Assembly (NCBI GenBank): GCA_038087015.1
Contig: JASBNA010000060.1
Location: forward strand, 186,001 to 250,000
Length of the DNA stretch: 64,000 bases
From: Cerrena zonata
Lineage: Eukaryota; Basidiomycota; Agaricomycetes; Polyporales; Cerrenaceae
Direction: 5' to 3'
Position numbers and translations under genes: made by a program. The notes under the pieces were generated by a model. That model had not been told where the DNA came from, did not search any database, and saw only the letters and a program-made list of their open reading frames with translations. Shown piece by piece: positions 38,416-48,600 of the stretch; the stretch's first letter is position 1, and each line of letters begins with the position of its first letter.

Positions 38416-40986
38416 ATGTCTCGTCGTGGTGGCGTTAATTATGCGAATCTAGATAAGGGGAACTATTCAGATGATTCTTACGATGAAGAAATTGAAGATT
38501 CTTCCAAAAAGGATGACGATTATACATATGGCTCACGTAAGTCCAAGCCTAAATCCAAGCCAACTAATAAAAATAATACAGCAAATAGAAATAATACAAA
38601 TAATGAAGACGTTAATAAACGTAAAAGAAAAGCTCAAGAGTCTGTCGATGCTATCAAGAATGGACTCAGTGATCAAGAATTTTCTGAAGATGAATTGCTT
38701 GATTTAACACCTGACATACCAGCAGATTATGTTCCTGACGCTGTATCCAAAGTTTTTGGTCGTACTGATTATTCTTACTTAAAATTAAAACCAGACCATT
38801 TCTCAAGACCTTTATGGATATCACCACTAGATAGTAGAATCATTTTAGAATCGTTTTCACCTCTTGCTGAGCAAGCGCAAGATTTTTTAATTACTATTGC
38901 TGAACCTATATCCAGACCTTCGCATATCCATGAATATACTATAACCCCTCCATCCCTATATGCAGCAGTTTCCGTGGGTTTAGAAACTGACGATATAATA
39001 GCAGTTTTAAATCGATTATCAAAAGTTCCAGTCGCTCAAAGTTTCATCAATTTTATAACGAAGTCTACTGTATCTTTTGGTAAAGTGAAGCTAGTTTTGA
39101 AACATAATCGATACTTTGTAGAAAGTCCCCAGGCGGATATTTTACAAATGCTTTTGAGAGATCCAATTATTGGGCCTTTGCGTATCACATCATCGGAGCA
39201 TTCAGTAACAGGTACTGGATTGGTTCAATCTTCTGCACCTGCCCAAGGTGATTTAAGTATACCGGGTACTAAAAAAATGAATAATAATAATAATAATAAT
39301 AAGGAGGGGGAACAAGTTGAGGATGTGTTTGCAGCAGTTGTCGGTAAGAAAGGTGCTGAGGATGACGAAGATGATGATATGGATACTGTTCATTCTTTTG
39401 AAATAGCTAATGAGTCAGTTGAAATCGTTAAGAAAAGGTGTCAAGATATTGTTTATCCCATGTTAGAAGAATATGATTTCCGTAATGATGATCGTAATCC
39501 TGATCTAGATATCGATTTGAAACCTTCTACTCAAATCAGACCATATCAAGAAAAATCATTATCGAAGATGTTCGGTAACGGTCGTGCTAGATCAGGGATT
39601 ATCGTCTTACCTTGTGGTGCTGGTAAAACTTTAGTCGGGATCACTGCTGCTTGTACTATTAGAAAATCAGTAATTGTTCTATGTACTTCATCTGTGTCAG
39701 TGATGCAATGGAGACAACAATTTTTACAATGGTGTACAATTCAGCCGGAAAATGTTGCTGTTTTCACTTCAGAAAATAAAGAAATGTTCGCTAGTGAATC
39801 GGGGTTAGTCGTTTCCACGTATTCAATGGTAGCAAACACTCGTAACAGATCTCATGATTCTCAAAAGGTTATGGATTTCTTGACTTCGAGAGAGTGGGGG
39901 TTCATTATTTTAGATGAAGTTCACGTTGTCCCCGCTGCAATGTTTAGAAGAGTTGTTACTACAATTGCAGCTCACGCTAAGTTAGGTCTTACTGCTACTT
40001 TAGTTCGTGAAGATGATAAAATCAATGATTTAAATTTCTTAATTGGTCCTAAATTATATGAAGCCAATTGGATGGATTTAGCTCAAAAGGGTCATATTGC
40101 TAATGTTCAATGTGCTGAAGTTTGGTGTCCTATGACGGCAGAATTTTATCAAGAGTATTTAAGAGAATCCGCTCGGAAAAGAATGTTGTTATATATAATG
40201 AATCCTACGAAGTTTCAAGCTGCTCAATTCTTGATTCATTATCATGAAAAGAGAGGAGATAAAATCATTGTTTTCAGTGATAATGTTTATGCTCTTCAAG
40301 AATATGCATTAAAATTAGGTAAACCATTTATTTATGGATCCACACCACAACAAGAACGTATGACTATTTTACAAAATTTCCAACACAATGATCAAATTAA
40401 TACAATCTTTTTATCTAAAGTTGGTGATACCTCAATTGATTTACCAGAAGCTACATGTTTAATTCAAATTTCATCGCATTATGGTTCAAGAAGACAAGAA
40501 GCTCAAAGATTGGGTCGTATATTGAGAGCAAAAAGACGTAATGATGAAGGTTTTAACGCTTTTTTCTACTCTTTAGTTTCTAAGGACACACAAGAAATGT
40601 ACTATTCTACTAAACGTCAAGCCTTCTTAGTCGATCAAGGTTATGCTTTTAAAGTTATCACTCATTTAAGTGGGATGGAGCAATTGCCAGATTTAGCATA
40701 CTCGACTCCTCGTGAAAGAAGAGAATTATTACAACAAGTCTTATTGAAGAACGAAGATGCGGCAGGATTGGAAGTTGGTGATGATGCAGATACTAATTTC
40801 ATACCAAAAGATAAGAGAATGAAGATGGAAAGTAGTAGTGCCTCTAGAACAGCAGGTTCATTGGCAGGTTTAGCAGGGGGTGAAGATATGGCTTATATCG
40901 AATATAGCAAGAATAAGAATAAAGAATTGAAGGAACATCATCCTTTGATTCAAAAAATGTACTATAACAAACAAGCAAAGAAGTGA
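38416..40986 (+). CDS. SSL2: TFIIH DNA helicase/translocase Ssl2 (Rad25/XPB)
   Basis: A protein of 856 residues, uninterrupted. An acidic N-terminus leads to the XPB-type damage-recognition domain ([42 protein letters not shown]). Then come the two RecA domains with Walker A PCGAGKTL (~399), DEVH (~499), the TATLVRED motif (RED), and [16 protein letters not shown] 3'-to-5' translocase of TFIIH, it opens promoters for Pol II and acts in nucleotide excision repair. The thumb-like region follows the RED motif. The C-terminus lacks the longer charged tail of S. cerevisiae but ends in a basic segment. It is a good reference for local sequence quality because 2.57 kb are error-free. Confidence 0.97.
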   Translation: MSRRGGVNYANLDKGNYSDDSYDEEIEDSSKKDDDYTYGSRKSKPKSKPTNKNNTANRNNTNNEDVNKRKRKAQESVDAIKNGLSDQEFSEDELLDLTPDIPADYVPDAVSKVFGRTDYSYLKLKPDHFSRPLWISPLDSRIILESFSPLAEQAQDFLITIAEPISRPSHIHEYTITPPSLYAAVSVGLETDDIIAVLNRLSKVPVAQSFINFITKSTVSFGKVKLVLKHNRYFVESPQADILQMLLRDPIIGPLRITSSEHSVTGTGLVQSSAPAQGDLSIPGTKKMNNNNNNNKEGEQVEDVFAAVVGKKGAEDDEDDDMDTVHSFEIANESVEIVKKRCQDIVYPMLEEYDFRNDDRNPDLDIDLKPSTQIRPYQEKSLSKMFGNGRARSGIIVLPCGAGKTLVGITAACTIRKSVIVLCTSSVSVMQWRQQFLQWCTIQPENVAVFTSENKEMFASESGLVVSTYSMVANTRNRSHDSQKVMDFLTSREWGFIILDEVHVVPAAMFRRVVTTIAAHAKLGLTATLVREDDKINDLNFLIGPKLYEANWMDLAQKGHIANVQCAEVWCPMTAEFYQEYLRESARKRMLLYIMNPTKFQAAQFLIHYHEKRGDKIIVFSDNVYALQEYALKLGKPFIYGSTPQQERMTILQNFQHNDQINTIFLSKVGDTSIDLPEATCLIQISSHYGSRRQEAQRLGRILRAKRRNDEGFNAFFYSLVSKDTQEMYYSTKRQAFLVDQGYAFKVITHLSGMEQLPDLAYSTPRERRELLQQVLLKNEDAAGLEVGDDADTNFIPKDKRMKMESSSASRTAGSLAGLAGGEDMAYIEYSKNKNKELKEHHPLIQKMYYNKQAKK

Positions 40987-41172
40987 AGATAGATAGTTTT
41001 TATAATACAATGATACATTTTCATTTAGATTTAAAATATTGTACTAAAGGGTCTATTTACGGCATGATAACTTCATTAGAGAAAAAAAAAGATAAAAAAA
41101 AAACAGACATAAAGCGTTTATATAATAAATTAAAGAGAGCTCATGGAGCCTATGCAAATTTAGTCGTATGAC

Positions 41173-41404
41173 TTATGAACTTTGGACGAATTCACCAAAT
41201 CCTGCACCATCATCATCATCATCATCGTCATCTAGGCTGTCATGATTGCCAGCATCATCATTATCATCATGGCCACAAAAATTTAATCCTTGCGTGCCCT
41301 CATTTGTAGCAGTTGAGATGGTGGATGGTGAAACAGGCAATGATCTGGGAGGAACAGAAAAGAGGTTTCCATTTTGATCATAGTAATTACTATCATCGTC
41401 ATCG

Positions 41405-41443
<39 letters not shown>

Positions 41444-42296
41444 GTGTATGTATTATCATTACTACCCTTATGAGTATAATTAGAACCACCCAATGACTCG
41501 TCACCAAGATTCAATTTCGCCAGTCTTGATTCAATTTCCATTAATTTTAATTCGTACCTATACTGATCTTCGAAATTTCGGAATCTTCTCTTATAGATAC
41601 CCAAACTTTCAGCAAAAGAGACAGCACTAAAGCTTTCATCGAATTTCAAACCAAGAGCAACTTGTACTAATGGGCCGTCCTGAGATTCTTTGACATTCAA
41701 TATATCTTGTTGATCGAGAGAATCGTATGGATGATAACCGGACCCAGGTAATTGAGCAATGATCTTATAAAATTTTGGAGATTCTGGAGACATTTGAATA
41801 GTTTCTTCACCATCATTAGCAATTGAGTAATCAGAATTGATTTGATCCCTGAATAAATCTTTTTCGTCTTCATCAAGTGGAGATGCAATTGGATTATACC
41901 AAACTTCAGCCCAACAAATATCTTACGAACCGTTGTAAGATTTCCTACGGATGGCGGGATTTCAACCATATTATAAAGTTCAAGTCTTAATCTTAAACCT
42001 TTATGAGGTTGTATGATATCCTTTGGATAGGAATTATCATCATCATTAGAATCTTTTTCATCCTTAGATAACTTTGGATCGTAAAAAATAGATGATTCGT
42101 CGGATAATCCTTTTGGTAATGAAAAAAGCTCTACCCCATCTGTTATAACTTCTTGTTCAATCACTCTTAAATTACCCAGCCACACAATATTAGATCCGTT
42201 AAGATCCCATTTATTTAAAGAAATGTCCCCTGGTGGAATCCGAAACACCGAAACACCTTCGGTTTCAAATAGTTTAGTAGATATAATGTTATCCAT
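41173..42296 (-). CDS. NECAP-like clathrin-coat accessory protein (one frame break)
   Basis: A protein with a PHear (NECAP/DUF1681) domain. The start at 42296 gives VSVFRIPPGDISLNKW and VWLGNLRVIEQE, the first conserved block. After a frame change near 41925 (one base missing; the other frame reads CWAEVWYNPIASPLDEDE) comes GPLVQVALGLKFDESFSAVSFAESL, the second block. The C-terminal third is low complexity, with a run of 17 Asp, an Asp/Asn stretch, and an acidic GFGEFVQSS end. The GFGEF tail may mimic the WxxF-type adaptin-ear ligand. NECAPs bind AP-1/AP-2 and act in clathrin-mediated endocytosis. S. cerevisiae lacks an obvious copy. Corrected length is about 374. Confidence 0.8.
41398..41445 (+). 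repeat. ATC/TCA trinucleotide repeat coding poly-Asp
   Basis: About 16 units of a CAT-type triplet within the NECAP-like gene, read as Asp on the minus strand. Confidence 0.85.
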
Positions 42297-42574
42297 TAGT
42301 CAAATTAAATCTTAAAGAAGAAATATGCATAAAATCTTGCCAGTTATTATATAGCAGCAAATAATGTCGGTTCCCGATAGCAAATTATTTTCAGACAAAA
42401 AGCAAGAGCAAATCGTGATGCTCAAGGATCAACCGTCAATGAAATAAGATGAACTCGTTCAGCCCTGTCCTTCAGGAAGGTATATAAGCTTATAATTTAG
42501 CTACTTGCAGAGGAATCAATTGGGTTCTTTTACTTAATGTCTCAGTTGTGCCCCTTTGATATTGCCAAAATTTC

Positions 42575-42613
42575 ACACCCGTACACCCACCCACCCACCT
42601 GTGTACGGGTGCA
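42575..42613. promoter_or_regulatory. Inverted Rap1-type sites flanking a G-quadruplex motif
   Basis: ACACCCGTACACC at 42575-42587 and GTGTACGGGTGCA at 42601-42613 point at each other. C3 runs at 42578, 42586, 42590 and 42594 meet the G3N1-7 quadruplex rule on the minus strand. Confidence 0.6.
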
Positions 42614-43263
42614 CCCATTAATCCAAAGCACCTTGACAGTTCCACTGATGTTGGCATTACAGCAGTTGTTTGAACAGTAAGTCGGAGTTATATGCGTAGC
42701 TACGGTAGCCATACTGAAGAAAACAGCATGGCTCGGTAATAGTTTGAAGGAGTCAAATGCCTACACGGTGTTGGTCCCTACACCTTTTTATCCATTCACA
42801 GTTCACTCCAACGACAAGATGGACCCATATACAGATACTTTGGGATACCGTGAATGTTCTCTAATTGTGTACTTGGTATTGTTTAAGGCTTCACTTTAGT
42901 TCCGACCGCACAGTTTTTGCAGCCAGAATAGAATTAACTATCAACTCCGCAAATAGGAAACTGGCTCTTCGCAGCACTTTCTGCCGAGACGGTTATCATA
43001 GCAAAGTCTAGCCTAGATCTCTATGCAAGGGCTAATGCAATATAGTGCTCAATTTGTATAACTTGCTGAGTTGATTTGCTCAACTAACTTCAGTTTACCC
43101 CGTGCTCTCCGGTATTACCTACCAGCTGGGATTTGGTCTCACTCCTTGCGACATCAATCGTATAATCGAACCAAAGATTCTCTTTAACCCGTTCAACTAG
43201 AGGTTATTACCATCACTGATTGTTATAACACCGTTGATATTGGGTGCCGCACGAATAAAATAA

Positions 43264-43276
43264 ACACCCGTACATT
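43264..43276 (+). promoter_or_regulatory. Rap1-type site upstream of MRP21
   Basis: ACACCCGTACATT, identical over 13 bases to the copy upstream of the mL58 gene, about 125 bp before the ATG. Confidence 0.6.
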
Positions 43277-43400
43277 TCATAATAGAATTTGGTGCACTCA
43301 CACGACTTTTCACTTTTAATTTTTTTTTCTTTCACTTCGAAGGAACAGACAAAAGTCACTAGAAGAAGTTAGAACTAACCATTTACGCCTATAACCAGCA

Positions 43401-43970
43401 ATGTTTAGAAACTTATATAGAAGTGCGGCCCCGGCCAGGCTCGTGAATAACGTTTCTGTGAGATGTTACAGTGACAAAGGGCCTGTTACCGATTTCAGTC
43501 TGCTTACCAAGGTGATTCAAAACTCCAATGCTAATTCAAATGACAACACTAAGAAATCACACTTTGGATCATCCTTCCAGGCTCCAAATAATATGAGTAC
43601 CGTGGAACATGTTGATTCGTTACTTGGAGGATCCGATCAACCAGCATATCATAGTATAAGTACCAGGGATACTTATCTTGGATCCGAAGTCAGACATCCT
43701 CGTGAAGTTGCCAAAGATATTCGTCTTAGAGGTCCATTAGCAGGAAGAGCCGTCACTGTTGTTGGAAATAACGTTCTCAGAGCATCGTCGCAACTTAAAT
43801 CAATAATCAGAGATAATAAGATTAGACAATTGCATAGAAGCCAACAGAGATTCACCACTCCTGCTAAATTCAGAAAACAAAAGAAGAGAGAATGGTGGAG
43901 AACCAGATTCGCTGAAGGATTCAAAGACATCATGACCCAAGTCCAAGATGCAATAAGAAGAGGTTATTAA
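43401..43970 (+). CDS. MRP21: Mitochondrial small ribosomal subunit protein bS21m
   Basis: A protein of 189 residues with a basic mitochondrial presequence (MFRNLYRSAAPARLVNNVSVRCYS, cleavage near RCYS). The C-terminal third, SRQAGRAV-like region then FTTPAKFRKQKKREWWRTRFAEGFKD, carries the bS21 signature of a basic helix with a WWR block. Yeast Mrp21 (177 residues) has the same layout of a long N-terminal extension and a terminal bS21 domain. It is part of the mitochondrial 37S subunit near the mRNA exit. It shares a Rap1-type promoter site with the mL58 gene. The frame is intact. Confidence 0.88.
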   Translation: MFRNLYRSAAPARLVNNVSVRCYSDKGPVTDFSLLTKVIQNSNANSNDNTKKSHFGSSFQAPNNMSTVEHVDSLLGGSDQPAYHSISTRDTYLGSEVRHPREVAKDIRLRGPLAGRAVTVVGNNVLRASSQLKSIIRDNKIRQLHRSQQRFTTPAKFRKQKKREWWRTRFAEGFKDIMTQVQDAIRRGY

Positions 43971-44553
43971 TCCTTAAAACTTTTAACGTGTACATAGATT
44001 TCAATAAAGTCGTTATATCTCCAGAAATATCTTATTTTGTAAAAGCAAACTTTTGTTCAACTCTTCATAACCTTTTACATATATCTCTATATCTTTGTCC
44101 ATAATATCTTCGCCAGCTATTATTCAACCGTTGGCTTATCTTTGTTAGATCTCACAAAATTTCGCAAACAAAAGAGAAAAAAAAAGATTTTCCGTCATCT
44201 CTCACCAAAATTCCTTTAGTCATGGACCTCGTGTATTCAGATCACCGTTATCACCATTAATTAGGTAAGTTTTTCATATTTGTTGAAGAAATAAGCTTTG
44301 GATACCGGTGCTTTGGTAAACTGCCCTGCAGAACTGCTCTTTTTCAAAGATTTTGACCATTCTAAAGTCCTTCAAAGAAAAATTAACAGCCAATTGAACT
44401 CCGCTCTAATACTCCAAGATATACCGAATAACCATTAGAACTGTCAAGTTTTAGAATAAAAGCAGCAGCTATCGATAAGCCTTGGTGATCTTATTTGTCA
44501 AGGATAGGAAAAAAGTGAAAAAACTGGAAAAACTATAGAATCATCTACAGATC
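43971..44553. other. MRP21-carrier intergenic region
   Basis: 583 bp with no recognisable gene or element beyond AT-rich terminator sequence and a GTAAGT word near 44264 that could be a 5'-UTR splice donor; no clear branch point or acceptor was confirmed. Confidence 0.4.
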
Positions 44554-45585
44554 ATGTCATCGAGCATTTCAAAAGACGGTAGTATTCCTGCCATTACAGG
44601 GGAAATTGATTATTCAAAAGCCATTCATATATTTCCAAACATCTTACAACCTTATAGATCAACAATGATTGCATATGGATCTTCGTTTGTCGCTACAACA
44701 ATCGGATTTCCTCTAGATACCGTTAAAACAAGAATGCAAACCCATAAAAATTTTAAAAGTTATTTTGATTGTATAAAGAAAACTTATAGGAATGAAGGTA
44801 CTAAAGGATTTTTCAGAGGTATTTGGGCTCCGCTTATCTCTACTTCTTTCTCCAAATCTTTTAGTGTTTTTTTATTCACAAGTGTTAAACCTTATACTTA
44901 CGATACCATTTATGGCGATGATACCAAGAATGGATTGGCTTTAACCCACCCCTTCATTACTAATATCCCGGTTTGTTTCTTCAGTGGCTGTATTGCTGGG
45001 GGTGGTGTTTCTTTATTTGCATGTCCTTTCGAATTCACCAAAATATATGCCCAAATTGAAAAGGTTATCAAAAATAAATCATTTAAAGATATCCCAAAAA
45101 ATTTGGCTGCTCAAAATGCTGAACTTACTTCTTCAACTTTGCAAACTGTTAAAAATATCGTAAAACATGAAGGTGTAAGAGGTTTATATTCTGGTTTCAA
45201 ATATCATTTCATCAGAGACTCGTTGTCTTCAGGTATTTACTACTCCGTATATGAATCATTCAAATGGGGTATGAATAATATAATTAATAAAGATCCAAAC
45301 CAATCCTCCCAAATCTCTATTCTTTTAGCTGGAGGAAGTGCAGGGATCCTCTGTTGGTCTTTGATTTTCCCAATTGATACTACCAAATCTTTAATTCAGA
45401 AAGATGTTGTCACCAATATACTTCGAAAACAACAAGGTTTAGAACCAAATCCTCCCAAGATAAGAAAACTTCAAAAAATTGAACGAAGCTTATATAGAGG
45501 ACTAGGTATATCAGTCACTAGATCTTTCATAGTGAATATGGTATTTTTTAGCAGCTTTGAACTTGCTATGGCTTATATTGCGTGA
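44554..45585 (+). CDS. Mitochondrial carrier family protein, YFR045W-like
   Basis: A protein of 343 residues with three tandem carrier modules. The signatures are PLDTVKTRMQ (~residue 54), PFEFTKIYAQ (~160) and PIDTTKSLIQ (~276), each followed by a matrix helix with the [YF]xG element (GFFRGIW, GLYSGFK, SLYRGLG). Six membrane helices are expected in the inner membrane. The pattern is closest, from memory, to the tricarboxylate-like carrier group including S. cerevisiae YFR045W, whose substrate is unknown. Substrate contact points cannot be assigned safely. The N-terminus has no cleavable presequence. The start ATG at 44554 precedes a Ser-rich lead of ~30 residues. Confidence 0.85.
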   Translation: MSSSISKDGSIPAITGEIDYSKAIHIFPNILQPYRSTMIAYGSSFVATTIGFPLDTVKTRMQTHKNFKSYFDCIKKTYRNEGTKGFFRGIWAPLISTSFSKSFSVFLFTSVKPYTYDTIYGDDTKNGLALTHPFITNIPVCFFSGCIAGGGVSLFACPFEFTKIYAQIEKVIKNKSFKDIPKNLAAQNAELTSSTLQTVKNIVKHEGVRGLYSGFKYHFIRDSLSSGIYYSVYESFKWGMNNIINKDPNQSSQISILLAGGSAGILCWSLIFPIDTTKSLIQKDVVTNILRKQQGLEPNPPKIRKLQKIERSLYRGLGISVTRSFIVNMVFFSSFELAMAYIA

Positions 45586-45679
45586 ATCAACTTATACTAC
45601 TTCTTGTAAATAGCATTATGTCTTTATTTATTAATTAATAGAATTAATTCAATTACTTATTATACAAGGTGTTTATTAT

Positions 45680-48600
45680 TTAGTCTCTTTTCCTACCACG
45701 GCCTCGAACTTCCTGTTCTTGCTTCTTTTTCTTTTCATCAACATCAGGGTTCTTTACTTTCTTGGGCCTACCTCTCTTCTTCTTAATTGGTACAATGCCT
45801 TCTTCAATATCCGACGAAAGCTCTCGAATACTACGTTTCAACGGAGATTTGGAACGTGTCCTTTGGGCAGGGTGATCTATGGCATCAGTCTGCCAAGATA
45901 CCTTTCTTGAATTAGAGCGAGTGTGTGATGCTATCAGCGAATCTTCCTTAGCAATCGGTGATAATTCACTGTTTGAAAAGTCCCTATCAGCAGGTATCTG
46001 CATTTTTGGTAATGTCTTACCTTTTTTCTTTTTTGGAACAGCTCTGGTCTTCCTGGCTTTCTTTTTTCTTTGTTTAAGAAGAGTTAGCTTAGGAATCTCG
46101 TCTTCAATTTTGGGGCTTTTTTTGTGCTTCTTGGTCAGATATCTTAATTGGAGTGTCAGGTATTTGGTCTTCAGCCTTCAAAGCAGTAAAGTGGCCATCG
46201 TCATTTTTATCAACCAGACCTGATTCTGCACTTTCAGACTCTTCCGGTTTGTTTTTTGTCTTTTCATCATCTGTATACTTCTCTGATGTTCCGGTGGACT
46301 CCTCAGGTACTTTATCCGTTTGTTCTTCGGTCTTTATTATTTCATCTTTTTCAGAGAAATCGAGAGGTTCATTCCTCTCCTTAACTTCATTAGCTACTCT
46401 TAATAATGCTGCCGCGATTTCTGAATTTACCGATTCAGTCTCACTTCGATTTTCTTCATTCTTATCATCAGTATCAAAATCAGTTTTGATTTGAATTTCG
46501 CTTGTTTCAGTATCCTTCGATGCCGACACATATTTATCTTCTTTCTCATCAGCATTCTCTTCATCTTCATTATCATTCTCCTTTGTCTTTGCCAATTCAA
46601 GTAGATAATTCAAAATTCCTGATTCACCCTTCACTTGAGCTGCTTCATCGTTCGCTTTTACTGATACTGGGGAACTTTGTGAAACTTCTTGTGAACTATT
46701 AATAGGACCTGAAAAATGATCATGATTTTCATCATCATTTCCTTCATATGTCTGATCAACTTGAAGTTCTGCTCTATCTTCATGAGGGCTTTTTTCATTC
46801 TCCGTAGCTTCATTACTTCTTAAATGAGACTTTTCAGTAATTCCTTCAGCGGGTAGATTCTCGACTTCTACTATGGTATCAGGTATATCTTCTGCAGCAG
46901 GACCCAAAGACTTTCGTCATCTATTTCTCTGAGCTGCTCATCATTTGTTTCCGTAGCTTTCAAAAAAGTTGTATCCTTTTCCACCGGATTCACACCTTCC
47001 TTCTCTTTATCAGCATTAGAGGCCAACTGGAATTTGGGCGCCAGATTATTTGTTTGATTTTGCACAAATCCCTTCTCAGCAGTTGAAATATTTCCCTCTG
47101 TTGCTACTGTTTGTTTTTGCTCGAAGTCATGTTCTCCCTTATCAATGTGTTCGTTTTCAAATTCTACTTGTTTGAAATCTGAATCGATTTGTTCTTGATC
47201 GATTTGTTCTTGATCGATTTGTTCTTGATCGATTTGTTCTTGATCGATTTGTTCTTGATCGATTTGTTCTTGACCAATTTGGTCTGGGCCAATGTCTTCT
47301 TGAATTGGCTGCTTTTCATGGCTTGAGTGTTCTTCAACTTGACCTTCCAGTTCGTGTTGTGTTTTATCGTTTGGTTTTTCAGACTTGAAATCCAGATGAA
47401 TAATAGACAAATCTTTCGGATCATTATCCAGGATGTCATCTTCAGTACTTTGAGGTGGGAGCACAGTTACTTTTTGCAGATCGACTACCATATGATTTTC
47501 CGTGTCATTGTGATCCTTCTCTTCAGCTCCTACATCTGTATCATTAGATTCTTGCCGATCATTCTCAGAAGACGCACTGTCTTTATCTGAAGCACTTTCC
47601 TCGACATCAATATCAGAATCTGACGACTCGTTAGAGCTTGAGACTGGTTCAAGCTCTGGTGCAGATATTGGACGTGAGAAGCCTTCATCATGGTTGATGT
47701 TATATTCAGCTGCTGCTGCTGAAGAAGGAGCAGAATGTGATCTCTCATTAGTTCTCGAAAAGAACCAAGAAAATGGATTGAACATTGATTTTTTAAATTT
47801 TTTGACATTAGAACCATTTGAAGGAGATACATCACTTTTGCGTTTGATTCCCCTGTTTGATTCTCTTGATGCCTCTGAATCTTGATCTCTATCTGGCAAT
47901 TCTTCAGCATCAAACTCCATCTTTCTGTCTTCTATAGTCGGCGTTCCACGTAAAGATACGGCCTCAACTACAGAAGTTGGTATAATTGATGCTGAATCAT
48001 TGAATATTACTGATTCTGGATCAATTTCTGTGGCGAAAATTTTTTCTTCGAGTTCCTCAGGTTCCACGATATTAGTTGGCTGAATCATCTCACTGTTTGA
48101 GTCAAATGCTTCATGTGTATTCAATTCAGGGGGGCCCTCCAACTGTTCAGGAGTTGACTCTTCTGCAGGCTCAACAATATTAGTTGGACGAATTAAAACA
48201 TCATCTAGCATTTGAACGGACGTGGTATCTTGGTAAGAGATGAATGGTTGATCTGCATTCTCAAGAGGTTCTTCTATACGTATGTCCGTATCCACGCTTT
48301 CATAATATGTCTTGTCAGTAGGCACTTCGTGAGCTTGTCCGTTATTAGAGCTTTTTTCGGAAAGGTCTTCTATTGAAGAACTTTCATGTATAGAATGTGC
48401 CTCCTCTACTCTACTCTTATTAGCGGATTCTGAGTCTCTAGATGAATGATCGGATCCCTTCTGCTCTTCAGTTTGCTTAGAAAGCTCAACATCTGCAGCT
48501 ACAGAACCAGAATTTGTACCTTCATCATCTTGTTTCGATGCTTCAGCACTTCTTGGACAAGGTTTTCGTATTTTTCTTCAGGTTTAGCTGATTCGAAACC

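Larger units (their letters stand above)
42297..43400. other. Divergent promoter NECAP-like / MRP21, 1.1 kb
   Basis: No gene is visible. It includes an inverted Rap1-site pair around a C3-run array (42575-42613), one TTGCAGCCA word (42917-42925), a TATA-like element near 42480 and a Rap1-type site close to MRP21. Confidence 0.6.

Noticed and set aside
43140..43200. Possible minus-strand tRNA B box (ggttcgatta) near 43165-43175
   Set aside because: The B-box end lacks the CC and no cloverleaf or A box is found upstream.
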